Shown here in pieces: positions 7,845 through 15,497 of a stretch of 45,612 bases of DNA (within the stretch, counting starts at the first letter, position 1; every line of letters begins with the position of its first letter). The stretch covers positions 1-45,612 of the forward strand of contig CAJJRX010000014.1 in the NCBI GenBank assembly GCA_905194315.1. Reading direction: 5' to 3'. The notes below the pieces were generated by a model. It was not told where the DNA came from and searched no databases. It worked only from the letters and a program-made list of their open reading frames with translations. The stretch is from an uncultured Sutterella sp. (lineage in GTDB: Bacteria; Pseudomonadota; Gammaproteobacteria; Burkholderiales; Burkholderiaceae_F). The position numbers and the translations under genes are program-made.

Positions 7845-8318
7845 ATGACGACACTGACAAGACCAAAACATTGCACACTGATACTGCTCGCTGTGCTCAC
7901 AGCAGCGCTCTCGGGCTGCTCTGCCCTCGAGAGCTCCATGAGCTCGGCGGTTTTCAGCCGCTTTCACGGGGACCCGGAAAGCTTCCGCGGAGAAGGCGGT
8001 AAAAACACGCAGATTGACGGGCTTGATGTCTGGCAGGACAGTTTCCCCAACCGGCGCTACCGTATCCTTGGCACCATCACGGCCAGAGGTTTCAGTGAAG
8101 AGGCCCGTCTTGCCGAGGCCGTCAGCACGGCCAAGAGCTACCACGCCGATGCGCTTATCGTGATGAACCGCTACGGTCCCACGGGCAACAGCGGTGCTGA
8201 TGTCGGCTTTTCCGCCATGGGCGGCAGCGGTATGGGATTCGGGGCTGGCACCTCGCTGGTTGTGCCGCTCGAGCGGCCCCAGAGCATGTATCTCGCCGTT
8301 CAGTACACCCGTCACTGA
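7845..8318 (+). CDS. lipoprotein of unknown function
   Basis: This 157-residue protein starts with a type II signal peptide (MTTLTRPKHC then a hydrophobic stretch) and a lipobox LSGC, so the cysteine should be lipidated. The mature part has a short alpha/beta domain with EEARLAEAVSTAKSYHADALIVM (inside about 85-107), which resembles small YbjQ/DUF-type periplasmic domains only loosely. A Gly-rich patch follows (GAMGGSG-like). The start is the ATG at 7845, preceded by GAGGTGAG; the open frame extends upstream into asparaginase but without a signal peptide. A strong terminator ends the unit. Confidence 0.75.
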   Translation: MTTLTRPKHCTLILLAVLTAALSGCSALESSMSSAVFSRFHGDPESFRGEGGKNTQIDGLDVWQDSFPNRRYRILGTITARGFSEEARLAEAVSTAKSYHADALIVMNRYGPTGNSGADVGFSAMGGSGMGFGAGTSLVVPLERPQSMYLAVQYTRH

Positions 8319-8333
8319 CGGACCGGAAAACAG

Positions 8334-8371
8334 AAACGCTCACCGGCACCACAGTGCAGGTGAGCGTTTTT
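8334..8371 (+). terminator. intrinsic terminator after the lipoprotein gene
   Basis: An 11-bp perfect stem (AAACGCTCACC, 8334-8344 with 8359-8369) runs into TTTTT. It lies between convergent genes and may also serve the minus-strand transporter. Confidence 0.88.
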
Positions 8372-8421
8372 CCTTTTACGGGAGCGTCCGGTGCCGGATC
8401 AAACGGCACCGGACTTTTTTC

Positions 8422-9708
8422 TCAGTTCACACGCGGTTCAATCATCGAGTGATCAGCACCGAGACCGGCCGCCTTTTCCACACTGCGCAGTCCGGCAATC
8501 GTAAAGAGCACGTCCGAGGAGGAGTTGAGCGCGGTTTCGGTCGAGTCCTGCAGCACGCTGATGATAAAGCCCACCGCAACGACCTGCATGGCCGTGTCCT
8601 GGTCAATGCCGAAAAGACCGCAGGCAAGCGGAATGAGCATCAGGGAGCCGCCAGGCACACCGGAGGTACCCGCTGCACAGACACTCGCCACAATCGAGAG
8701 GAAGATCGCCGAGCCGATGCTCACATCCACACCGAGCGAATACGCGGCCGAGAGCGTGATCACCGTGATCGTCACAGCCGCACCGGCCATATTTACCGTC
8801 GAGCCGACCGGAATCGAAACCGCATAGGTGCTCTCCGGGAGTTTCAGGCGGTGGCAGATGGCCATATTGACCGGGATGTTGGCCGCCGAGGAACGGGTGA
8901 AGAAGGCGGAGACGCCGGATTCACGCAGCGTCATGAAAGTCACGGGGAACGGATTCTCACGGGTGACGATCCACACAAGAAGCGGGTTGAACACGAGCGC
9001 AACAAGGAACATCGCGCCGAGCAGCACCCCGAGCAGCTTGCCGTAGCCGAGCAGCACCGCCAGCCCTTCGGTGGCGAGAGTGTTGGCCACAAGACCGAAA
9101 ATACCCACCGGGGCAAAACGGATCACCAGCTGCACGACAAACTCAACCGCGCGGGTCGCATCGGTAATCACAATGCGGGTTTCCGGACGGCTCTTGTGCA
9201 GAACGATACCGCAGGCGATAGCCCAGGCGAGAATACCGATGTAGTTGCCGCGGGAAATCGCATTGATCGGGTTGTCAACCACATTCAGAAGCAGCGTTGA
9301 GAGCACTTCGGAAATGCCGCCCGGCGCGGAAATCTGCTCGGGACCGGCCACGAGGCTGATCGTGGTCGGAAAGAGAAAACTGAGCACAACCGAGGCAAAT
9401 GCGGCACCGAAGGTCGAGAGCAGATAAAGCATCAGAATCGCCTTAATCGGACTGCGGTTCTCCCCTTTTTCGGGGACGATCTCCTTTTCGCCTCGTGTCG
9501 CAATGGCGGAAATCACCAGAATAAACACGAGAACCGGTGCGACGCCTTTTAGCGCTGTGACGAAAATCTTACCGAGCAGACCGACGCCTGCAGCCGCTTC
9601 AGGCCAGACCAGGGCGAGGATGATACCGAGGAAAAGCCCCACCATAATCTGTTTGATCAGCGAAGCCTTCAGAAAAGGCATCGCAAACCGGAATAATTGA
9701 TGTCGCAT
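8422..9708 (-). CDS. sstT: sodium:serine/threonine symporter, SstT type
   Basis: This 428-residue polytopic inner-membrane protein belongs to the dicarboxylate/amino acid:cation symporter family. It has eight or more hydrophobic segments, the serine-rich re-entrant loop TRSSAANIPVNM, the NMAG motif (VGSTVNMAGAA), and a second hairpin with AAGTSGVPGGS, all typical of SstT rather than GltP. It would import serine or threonine with sodium. The start is the ATG at 9708, preceded by GGAGATT; the frame continues upstream but through non-membrane sequence. A terminator-like hairpin lies directly before the ribosome-binding site. Confidence 0.88.
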   Translation of the reverse strand: MRHQLFRFAMPFLKASLIKQIMVGLFLGIILALVWPEAAAGVGLLGKIFVTALKGVAPVLVFILVISAIATRGEKEIVPEKGENRSPIKAILMLYLLSTFGAAFASVVLSFLFPTTISLVAGPEQISAPGGISEVLSTLLLNVVDNPINAISRGNYIGILAWAIACGIVLHKSRPETRIVITDATRAVEFVVQLVIRFAPVGIFGLVANTLATEGLAVLLGYGKLLGVLLGAMFLVALVFNPLLVWIVTRENPFPVTFMTLRESGVSAFFTRSSAANIPVNMAICHRLKLPESTYAVSIPVGSTVNMAGAAVTITVITLSAAYSLGVDVSIGSAIFLSIVASVCAAGTSGVPGGSLMLIPLACGLFGIDQDTAMQVVAVGFIISVLQDSTETALNSSSDVLFTIAGLRSVEKAAGLGADHSMIEPRVN

Positions 9709-9724
9709 TGGCGAATCTCCAAAT

Positions 9725-9773
9725 AAAAAACGCCCGAGAGCCCAGGCGAATAACTGAAAAACCGGGAGGCCGG
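9725..9773 (-). promoter_or_regulatory. tandem terminator-like hairpins in the sstT leader
   Basis: Read on the minus strand, a small CCGG stem (9762-9773) is followed by TTTTT, then a stem CGCC...GGCG (9731-9748) is followed by TTTTTT, which ends 16 bases before the sstT start codon. This layout suggests transcription attenuation of the transporter. No known riboswitch was recognised further upstream. Confidence 0.45.
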
Positions 9774-9923
9774 CCGCTCGACTTTTTACAGAGACTGTCG
9801 AACATTTTTTCTTTGCAGCAGTGGAGCGGGAAAAATTCCCGGAACGCACCGGTGCCGGCTCTTTGCGGCTAGAAGTCTAACGAATTCACCGCCGCCGTGA
9901 ATGACTTCCTTTGATTTAATCGC

Positions 9924-9942
9924 TAAAAACCTAGGGTTTTTA
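9924..9942. repeat. 19-bp palindrome
   Basis: TAAAAACC-TAG-GGTTTTTA is perfectly symmetric outside its three central bases. It could be an operator for sstT, for the divergent gene, or for both. Confidence 0.4.
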
Positions 9943-10117
9943 CCAATATTTTTTAGTTTTTCCACCGTTTCCGGAATACTTTCAGCCAAAAAAAACCGGT
10001 ACTGTGCGGCAGAGTCCACCAGTGCCATCCGGCACGGACAGTGCCGCAAAGCGTACGTGAGCTCATGTACAATGTGAGCGTTTTCGGATTTTTACCTGCT
10101 CTCTCAATCGATTCGCC

Positions 10118-11428
10118 ATGCACGCACTCATGTCCACTGACGACGAGCTCATGCCCGACTTCTTTACGAGCGCACCGGGCCCGGAGCTTCAGCTCGCAAA
10201 GCGCAACGCGCCCGTACCCGCCGGATTTACCGGCCGTGCCGGTGTGCTGCTGGTGCAGACGTGCGCAGGGACAATCGAGCCGCGCTACGCGTTTGAACCC
10301 CTCAGCGGCCCTGAGGCCGGGTTTACGGACTCCTGGGAAACCCTCAAGGCGGACACCCTCTGGCCGCAGCGCGAAGAGGATGATGTACCCGCGGTGAGCC
10401 TCACCGACGGCATGCGCGAGAGCTTCACTCTGCACAGCTTTTTTGACGGTCTTTTTGCCGGCTACCCCGACAAACCCTGGGATCAGGGCGGCGAGGCGCT
10501 TGCCCGGCGCAAGGCACGCTGGCGCGAAGCCATCTCGCGGGCGCTGGAGAGTCCTTCGGTGAAGCTGCTCGATGCGTTCAACCGCTCGGAGGACGTGCGC
10601 GCCCTCGCCCTGGCCGAATGGTGGGTGGGGCCGAGCCCGCAGCATGAGATCCGTCACGACGGCACGTTCTATCCGCCGCGCTCGGCCGGCAAACTGCTGC
10701 TTGCCCGCCTCATCAGCGGTCTGCCGCATCAGCCGGTCCGTCCGCTCACCTCCCCCGGGAGCGAGCCTGCGATTGAGGTGATCTACGAGGACGCCGCCAT
10801 GGTGGTGATCAACAAGCCCGCCCGGCTCGCCTCCGTGCCCGGCGTGCGCGAGAGCGTGAGCGCAAAATCGATTCTTGAGAAAACCCTGGGCTCTCTGCGT
10901 GTGGTGCACCGTCTTGATATGGACACCTCGGGGCTGCTCGTCTTCGCACGGGACACCAAATCCGAAAAACGTCTTCACGCGGCTTTCCGTGACGGTCTGG
11001 CCATTAAACGCTACACGGCAAGACTCTGCCGGGAGATCACGCCCGGGAGCACGCGCATCGCCCTGCCCCTCGCCCTCAATCTGCTTGACCGTCCCCGTCA
11101 GTGTGTGCTGCCGGTTGCCGAAGGCGGCAAGGAGTCCGTCACCGATGTGGAGGTGACCGGTGTGGAAACGATGCCTGACGGCACGCGCAAGTCCATTGTT
11201 TCGCTTTACCCGGAAACAGGCCGCACGCACCAGCTCCGGGTTCACTGCGCACATCAGGCCGGACTCAATGCGGCCATTGACGGAGACCCTTTCTACGGGC
11301 CGCCGGGACTGCTCGGGGAGCTGCCCGGAAGCAGACTTTGTCTGCATGCCGCGGAACTCACACTGCCGCACCCTGACACAGGCATTCCTATGACGTTTGC
11401 TGCCGAGGCGCACTTTCCGAAGTTCTGA
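10118..11428 (+). CDS. RluA-family RNA pseudouridine synthase with long N-terminal extension
   Basis: This 436-residue protein isomerises uridine to pseudouridine in rRNA or tRNA. The catalytic domain (about residues 220-436) has the active-site aspartate in HRLDMDTSGLLVF and the family motif PETGRTHQLRVH. The first 210 or so residues form an extension, including a basic helix (EALARRKARWREAISRAL, about 129-146), absent from short RluA and RluD enzymes. HRLDMDTSG resembles RluA more than RluC/RluD, but the target nucleotide cannot be assigned. It is followed by a short gap and the repeat-protein gene. Confidence 0.85.
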   Translation: MHALMSTDDELMPDFFTSAPGPELQLAKRNAPVPAGFTGRAGVLLVQTCAGTIEPRYAFEPLSGPEAGFTDSWETLKADTLWPQREEDDVPAVSLTDGMRESFTLHSFFDGLFAGYPDKPWDQGGEALARRKARWREAISRALESPSVKLLDAFNRSEDVRALALAEWWVGPSPQHEIRHDGTFYPPRSAGKLLLARLISGLPHQPVRPLTSPGSEPAIEVIYEDAAMVVINKPARLASVPGVRESVSAKSILEKTLGSLRVVHRLDMDTSGLLVFARDTKSEKRLHAAFRDGLAIKRYTARLCREITPGSTRIALPLALNLLDRPRQCVLPVAEGGKESVTDVEVTGVETMPDGTRKSIVSLYPETGRTHQLRVHCAHQAGLNAAIDGDPFYGPPGLLGELPGSRLCLHAAELTLPHPDTGIPMTFAAEAHFPKF

Positions 11429-11515
11429 AACACCTCTTCCTGAACGCCTGCTGCTCTGCAGTGGCGTCTCAGGTGGCATAGAATGTGAGGACAGATCTTT
11501 TTTTGGAGGCATCCC

Positions 11516-12004
11516 ATGGCTCTTCTCACTCATGATGAGCGTCGCCGTTTTCTGCTGAAAACCGCACTGGACACCGCTCTCGCACCCGCCCTTGTCAAAG
11601 CCGGTCTGGTCGGCTCCGGGCTGGTCCTTGCCGGAGAGAGCGCCGCAAAGGCACAGAAAAAACTCCCCTTCAGAAGCCGGCAGAACAGCACCCGTGACTA
11701 TTCCAGCAGCGGGGCCTACCAGGGCAGAACGGATGGCAGCGGACGTCATTACGACGCCTCAGGCCGTTATCAGGGTCGTACTGACGCCTCCGGGCGCGAC
11801 TATGATTCAAGCGGCCGCCTGACCGGACGCTCTGAGAGTTCCGGCTCCGGTACACGCCACTACAGCAGCTCGGGGCAGTATCTCGGGCGCACCGATGCCT
11901 CGGGTCGCCAGTATGACGCGAGCGGCCGTTATCAGGGCCGGGTGGACGCCTCGGGACGGCAGTATGATGCGAGCGGCCGCTATCTCGGGAAAACCGCAAA
12001 ATAA
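11516..12004 (+). CDS. Tat-exported protein with six 17-residue YDASGR repeats
   Basis: This 162-residue protein begins with a twin-arginine-type signal (RRRFLLK at 9-16, then a hydrophobic stretch to about 45). The rest is six imperfect repeats of about 17 residues with consensus Y-D-A-S-G-R-Y-x-G-R-T-D-A-S-G-R-x. One unit carries a short insertion (GSGTRH). The pattern recalls the YD repeats of RHS/wall-associated proteins but is shorter, and no other domain is present. The mature protein is basic and low in hydrophobics. GGAGG lies before the ATG. I do not know its function; a surface or periplasmic beta-rich structural role is plausible. Confidence 0.75.
   Translation: MALLTHDERRRFLLKTALDTALAPALVKAGLVGSGLVLAGESAAKAQKKLPFRSRQNSTRDYSSSGAYQGRTDGSGRHYDASGRYQGRTDASGRDYDSSGRLTGRSESSGSGTRHYSSSGQYLGRTDASGRQYDASGRYQGRVDASGRQYDASGRYLGKTAK
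11695..11993 (+). repeat. in-frame tandem repeats, about 51-bp units
   Basis: Six degenerate units encode the YDASGR repeats of the protein at 11516. The last two units are the most alike, which suggests recent expansion. The units are contiguous and coding, so they are not a CRISPR array. Confidence 0.7.
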
Positions 12005-12032
12005 CACCGCAAACTGCGCGCAGAAAACATTT

Positions 12033-12069
12033 CAGGCTCCGTGTCAGACGACCGGAGCCTGTTTTTTTT
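12033..12069 (+). terminator. intrinsic terminator
   Basis: A perfect 9-bp stem (CAGGCTCCG, 12033-12041 with 12053-12061) is followed by eight T. It ends the repeat-protein gene, convergent with the LysR gene. Confidence 0.9.
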
Positions 12070-12078
12070 GCCGTACAC

Positions 12079-13170
12079 TCAGAGATTTCTCTGCTCGATC
12101 GCATCCGGATCAAGCCCCCTGCTTCTGAACGCCCGCTTCCAGCACTGCGATTCGCGCTGCTCGCGGCGGGTGAAATGCGTCAGGAATTTCACCACCAGCG
12201 GATCCGCCCAGATCCGGTCGAGCGAAACAAGGCTCGTGTGCCAGAGCGGACGGTGCCATTCGGGCATCACCACGACCAGTTCTCCGCTTGTGAGATACGG
12301 CTCGAGTGTGCCGATTGAGAGATCGCAGGCGATGCCGACCCCGTCAAGCGCGGCCTGGATGCACGAGAGCGTATCGCCGGTGAAGTGTTTGAGCACCGGC
12401 ATATGCCGCCGCACTCTCATAGGAAGTTCATCCATGTCCTTGCCGAGTGTGTCGTAGTCCACACTTTCAACAGCACTGACCCACTGCTCGGGCGGCAGCG
12501 GCTGCTCAACGCCCGTATTGAGCGTAAAAACGCTTCTCGGACCGATCAGCCGGTCGGTGGCGGGATAAAACGGACCGTTGCGAAGAATCAGCGTGTGTCT
12601 GCCGAGATCCTCGGGACCTTTGGGGGTGCTCGCACGGCGGAAATACCCGGGCGAGGCCACCATGAACGTGGTCGAGCGCGCCACCGGAATCACCCGGAAC
12701 TCCTCACCCTCGGGCGCATACGGCAGATAGGCCGCCTCGATACGTCCCTCAAGAATATCCAGGTGGTCTGCACTGCCCGTCACCTCCACCTTCCAGCCAG
12801 GCGCCTGCTCGGCGAACTCACTGATCATGCCGATCACGCGGCGGCGCGGAATATTTGCGGGAATACTCACACGGAAAGGCCGCTCCTTGACCTCCTCATC
12901 ACTCAGACTCATCACGGTCTGCACCAGCGTCATACTCTGCTCGAGGAAACTCGACAGAAGCGGCAGATGCTCGAGCACCTCATGACGGACTTTGAGCGGT
13001 CGGGTTCCGCGGGCAAGCAGACTCACACCGAGGTCCTTCTCCAGATCCTTGAGCAGACGCGACGCCGCGGAGAGTTCAATATTCTCCTCAATTGCCGCGC
13101 GGGTGAGGTTTTGTGTCTTGGCCAGACGCAGCAGCAGCCGCCAGGCGCATAAATTGTCTCTTGTGTCCAT
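12079..13170 (-). CDS. LysR-family regulator divergent from the flavin reductase
   Basis: This is a 363-residue LysR-type protein. The DNA-binding helix-turn-helix occupies about residues 8-66 (LTRAAIEENIELSAASRLLKDLE followed by LGVSLLARG). The effector-binding region is longer than in most members of the family. The gene is divergent from the Tat flavoprotein, the usual arrangement for a LysR protein sensing the substrate of the neighbouring enzyme, so it probably controls that gene. MDTRDN is chosen as the start since it aligns with the LysR N-terminus; a GTG at 13215 is an alternative without a good ribosome-binding site. Confidence 0.82.
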   Translation of the reverse strand: MDTRDNLCAWRLLLRLAKTQNLTRAAIEENIELSAASRLLKDLEKDLGVSLLARGTRPLKVRHEVLEHLPLLSSFLEQSMTLVQTVMSLSDEEVKERPFRVSIPANIPRRRVIGMISEFAEQAPGWKVEVTGSADHLDILEGRIEAAYLPYAPEGEEFRVIPVARSTTFMVASPGYFRRASTPKGPEDLGRHTLILRNGPFYPATDRLIGPRSVFTLNTGVEQPLPPEQWVSAVESVDYDTLGKDMDELPMRVRRHMPVLKHFTGDTLSCIQAALDGVGIACDLSIGTLEPYLTSGELVVVMPEWHRPLWHTSLVSLDRIWADPLVVKFLTHFTRREQRESQCWKRAFRSRGLDPDAIEQRNL

Positions 13171-13273
13171 GGTGTGTGACCTGATTGCCGCAGAAAGCGG
13201 TACGGAAAAACTCACTTCTGAGTTAAGTTCTTTTTAGCTAGTTTACGCTTTTTAAGGCTGTATTTTGGGATAT

Positions 13274-13292
13274 TTGCAAGACTATCTTGAAA
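13274..13292. promoter_or_regulatory. candidate LysR operator
   Basis: TTGCAAG-ACTAT-CTTGAAA contains a perfect CAAG-N5-CTTG core and lies between the divergent LysR and flavoprotein genes, 104 bp from one start and 114 bp from the other. The assignment rests on symmetry and position only. Confidence 0.4.
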
Positions 13293-13405
13293 AAGCCGCC
13301 TAGGAAAACCCGCGCAACGTCACTACACTGACTGTATGCGGGGGATGTCTTCCTCTCACAGGCATCCGCCCGCCGCTGACCAACAACAATCTGAGGAGAA
13401 AACGT

Positions 13406-14971
13406 ATGAGTATTTCGCGCCGCCGCTTCGTCGGCAACTCTCTTGCCGCCACACTGCTCGGTGCCGGCAGTCTTTCCGCGCGTGCCGCCTGCAGCGATCC
13501 GCTGCCGGCAAAATGGGACGAAACCGTGGATGTGCTGGTTGTGGGCTCGGGCTTTGCCGGGCTTGCTGCCGCCTGTCAGGCCGCTGAGCTCGGCGCTAAA
13601 GCGCTTGTGCTCGAGAAGATGCGCACCGCCGGCGGCAACTCCATCATCAACGGCGGTATTTTCGGCGTCCCTGGCACGCCGATGCAGAAGAAGATGGGCA
13701 TCAAAGATTCGCCCGAACTGCTCGCCGAGGACATTATCCGCGAAGGCGGCGGACTCAATAATGTCGAAAAGGTGAAGTACATGGCCGAGCATGCGCTTGA
13801 AACCTGGCAGTGGACAGTGGATAAACTCGGTGTGGAATACATCGAAGACCGCGTCTCCGCTGAAGGCGGTCACACAGTGCCGCGCTGCGCGATTATTAAA
13901 AACGGCTCAGGCTCGGGCATTGTGCTCAAGCAGCTCGAGTACGCGAAAAAGCTGGGCGTTGAAGTTCGTCTTCGCACGTATGTCGACGAAATCATCCGCG
14001 ATGCCGACGGTCGCGTCAAAGGCCTCAAGGTTTACGAAGGCTACGCCTTCCCGAAAGCCCCCAAAGGCAAACCGAAGTACATCGCCGCCCGTCGTGCGGT
14101 TGTGCTCTGCCACGGCGGCTTCGGGGCGGACGTAAACTACCGCACGAAGTTTGATCCGAAGCTCACCGACCGGTTTGACACCACCAATCAGCCCGGCGCG
14201 ACGAGCGAACTCTGGCGCGAATCGAGCCGCATCGGCTGCAACCTGCTCCAGAGCGACTGGATTCAGTGCGGTCCCTGGAATTCGCCCGAGGAAAAAGGTA
14301 TGGGCATTGCGCTCTACTATGCGCAGGGCACGGCGGCGAGCTACGGCCTGTGGATCAACTGCAAGAGCGGCAAACGTTTCATCAACGAGCTCGCCAACCG
14401 TAAAGAGCGTGCTGATGCCATCATCGAAGCAGGCAACCGCGGCGAGCGCTGCATCGCCATCGCACCGCAGTGGGCAGTGGACGCCACGCTGAAAGTCTCC
14501 CGTCCCGGACTCTTTGAAAAGCAGCTCGAACGCGGTGTGGTGCACCGTTTTGACACACTTGAGGCGCTCGCCAGCGCCTATGAGGTGCCGCTTGAGGCGC
14601 TCAGAAAAACAATTGACGAGTACAACACCGACATGAAGTCGCCCGCCATCGATGCAAGCGGCCGCAAGGTCGACCGCATGGGACGGTACTTCTATCCGAA
14701 GGCCAGACCGCTCGTTGAAGCCGAAGGTCCCTGGTACGCCTCCATCATGAGCCCGAAAGTGCATCACTGCATGGGCGGGATTGAAACCGCCTTTGACGGA
14801 CACTGCATTGATGTCAAAAGCGATAAACCTATTGCCGGTCTTTTCGCGGCGGGCGAATCCACGGGCGGCGTGCACGGTGCGGTGCGTCTTGGCTCCTGCG
14901 CCACGCTCGACTGCCTGGTGAACGGGCGCATCGCCGGCGCGGCAGCCGCCAAAGAGCCGGCCTGGATGTAA
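13406..14971 (+). CDS. Tat-exported FAD-dependent reductase, fumarate reductase/urocanate reductase family
   Basis: This 521-residue periplasmic flavoprotein has a Tat signal (SRRRFVG at 4-10). It has an FAD-binding VVGSGFAGLAA (45-55) and the family catalytic region: HHCMGG supplies a substrate histidine, and GVHGAVRLGS and DCLVNGRIAG match the C-terminal FAD and substrate-arginine motifs. FINELANRKER fits the active-site arginine segment. It has no CXXCH heme motif and no FMN-attachment domain visible, so electrons must come from another protein. The substrate is an unsaturated organic acid such as fumarate, urocanate or a related acrylate; which one cannot be told. GAGGAGA precedes the ATG. 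The divergent LysR gene is the likely regulator. Confidence 0.85.
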   Translation: MSISRRRFVGNSLAATLLGAGSLSARAACSDPLPAKWDETVDVLVVGSGFAGLAAACQAAELGAKALVLEKMRTAGGNSIINGGIFGVPGTPMQKKMGIKDSPELLAEDIIREGGGLNNVEKVKYMAEHALETWQWTVDKLGVEYIEDRVSAEGGHTVPRCAIIKNGSGSGIVLKQLEYAKKLGVEVRLRTYVDEIIRDADGRVKGLKVYEGYAFPKAPKGKPKYIAARRAVVLCHGGFGADVNYRTKFDPKLTDRFDTTNQPGATSELWRESSRIGCNLLQSDWIQCGPWNSPEEKGMGIALYYAQGTAASYGLWINCKSGKRFINELANRKERADAIIEAGNRGERCIAIAPQWAVDATLKVSRPGLFEKQLERGVVHRFDTLEALASAYEVPLEALRKTIDEYNTDMKSPAIDASGRKVDRMGRYFYPKARPLVEAEGPWYASIMSPKVHHCMGGIETAFDGHCIDVKSDKPIAGLFAAGESTGGVHGAVRLGSCATLDCLVNGRIAGAAAAKEPAWM

Positions 14972-15004
14972 CAGCATAATGCGCTCTTAATATCACTCAA
15001 ACCC

Positions 15005-15052
15005 GGCACCGGTGCTCTGGTTTCAAGCCTCAGCGCCGGTGCCTCTTTTTTC
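15005..15052 (+). terminator. intrinsic terminator after the flavoprotein
   Basis: GGCACCGG (15005-15012) pairs with CCGGTGCC (15036-15043), with further partial pairing inside, and is followed by TCTTTTTT. Confidence 0.8.
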
Positions 15053-15065
15053 CAGGGCATCCCGT

Positions 15066-15190
15066 TTGTATACCGGCCTTCGGGCTGCCGTACAAATTAA
15101 CACGAGAAGACACAACTTTGTGCGTGCAAAAAAATTGTCGCACGCCTCTTTTATCAGTAAAATACCGCCTCTGACCTGCTCGCACAGGTC
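15066..15190 (+). promoter_or_regulatory. structured leader of the bcs cluster
   Basis: Three hairpins lie between the preceding terminator and bcsR: one with a UUCG tetraloop (15066-15095, 11 of 13 pairs), one GCGTGC/GCACGC (15122-15145) followed by a T-rich stretch, and one GACCTG/CAGGTC (15173-15190). The second could act as a weak terminator. The sequence does not match the cyclic-di-GMP riboswitch consensus known to me. Confidence 0.35.
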
Positions 15191-15266
15191 ATTCGGGTGG
15201 CCGGAGCCGGATATGCCCGCCACGCCGCTTATCATTTTTTTACGGTTCAGCAGCACTACGCAAAAC

Positions 15267-15497
15267 ATGCCTCAGATTATTCCTGATGATGTCGTTGCTC
15301 TCGGTCGTGTCTACGGTTTTTCGGTTGAGGGCTATGTCAATTTCGAGCCGCAGCGTGAGCGCCGGAAAGTTCTCGATTCCACGCCGCTGATGAACACGCT
15401 TGAATCAGCAAAGTCTGCAACTGAGCCTGCACCCCGGGAGACTGCCGGCAGCGCCGCCGCCCCTGACGGGGATGGGAGTAAGCGCGATGATCATTAG
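15267..15497 (+). CDS. bcsR: BcsR-like cellulose biosynthesis small protein
   Basis: This 76-residue protein matches the pattern of enterobacterial BcsR/YhjR in its first half: an Asp-Val-Val-Ala-Leu helix followed by a short loop and a helix of charged residues (DDVVALGRVYGFSVEGYVNF, then RERRKVLDSTPLMNTL). BcsR binds BcsQ and supports assembly of the synthase complex. Its end overlaps the bcsQ start by 11 bases, the same order as in Escherichia coli. The chosen start is the ATG at 15267; an ATG at 15213 with GGAG before it would add 18 residues. The C-terminal tail is low-complexity. The identification rests on position plus a short similarity. Confidence 0.65.
   Translation: MPQIIPDDVVALGRVYGFSVEGYVNFEPQRERRKVLDSTPLMNTLESAKSATEPAPRETAGSAAAPDGDGSKRDDH

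Larger units (their letters stand above)
9709..10117. other. 409-bp divergent intergenic region
   Basis: No gene is visible. On the minus strand it should contain the sstT promoter and a long leader with two terminator-like hairpins. A palindrome, TAAAAACCTAGGGTTTTTA, sits at 9924-9942. On the plus strand a possible -10 TACAAT lies near 10068 before the pseudouridine synthase. Confidence 0.55.

Noticed and set aside
9953..11749. 598-codon antisense frame over the pseudouridine synthase
   Set aside because: The catalytic motifs are on the plus strand, and the antisense product is low-complexity.
11695..11993. CRISPR-like repetitive stretch
   Set aside because: The repeats are contiguous, degenerate, in frame and encode the YDASGR protein; there are no spacers.
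15066..15267. Cyclic-di-GMP riboswitch before bcsR
   Set aside because: The conserved core of the known class I riboswitch is not seen, and the hairpin layout differs.
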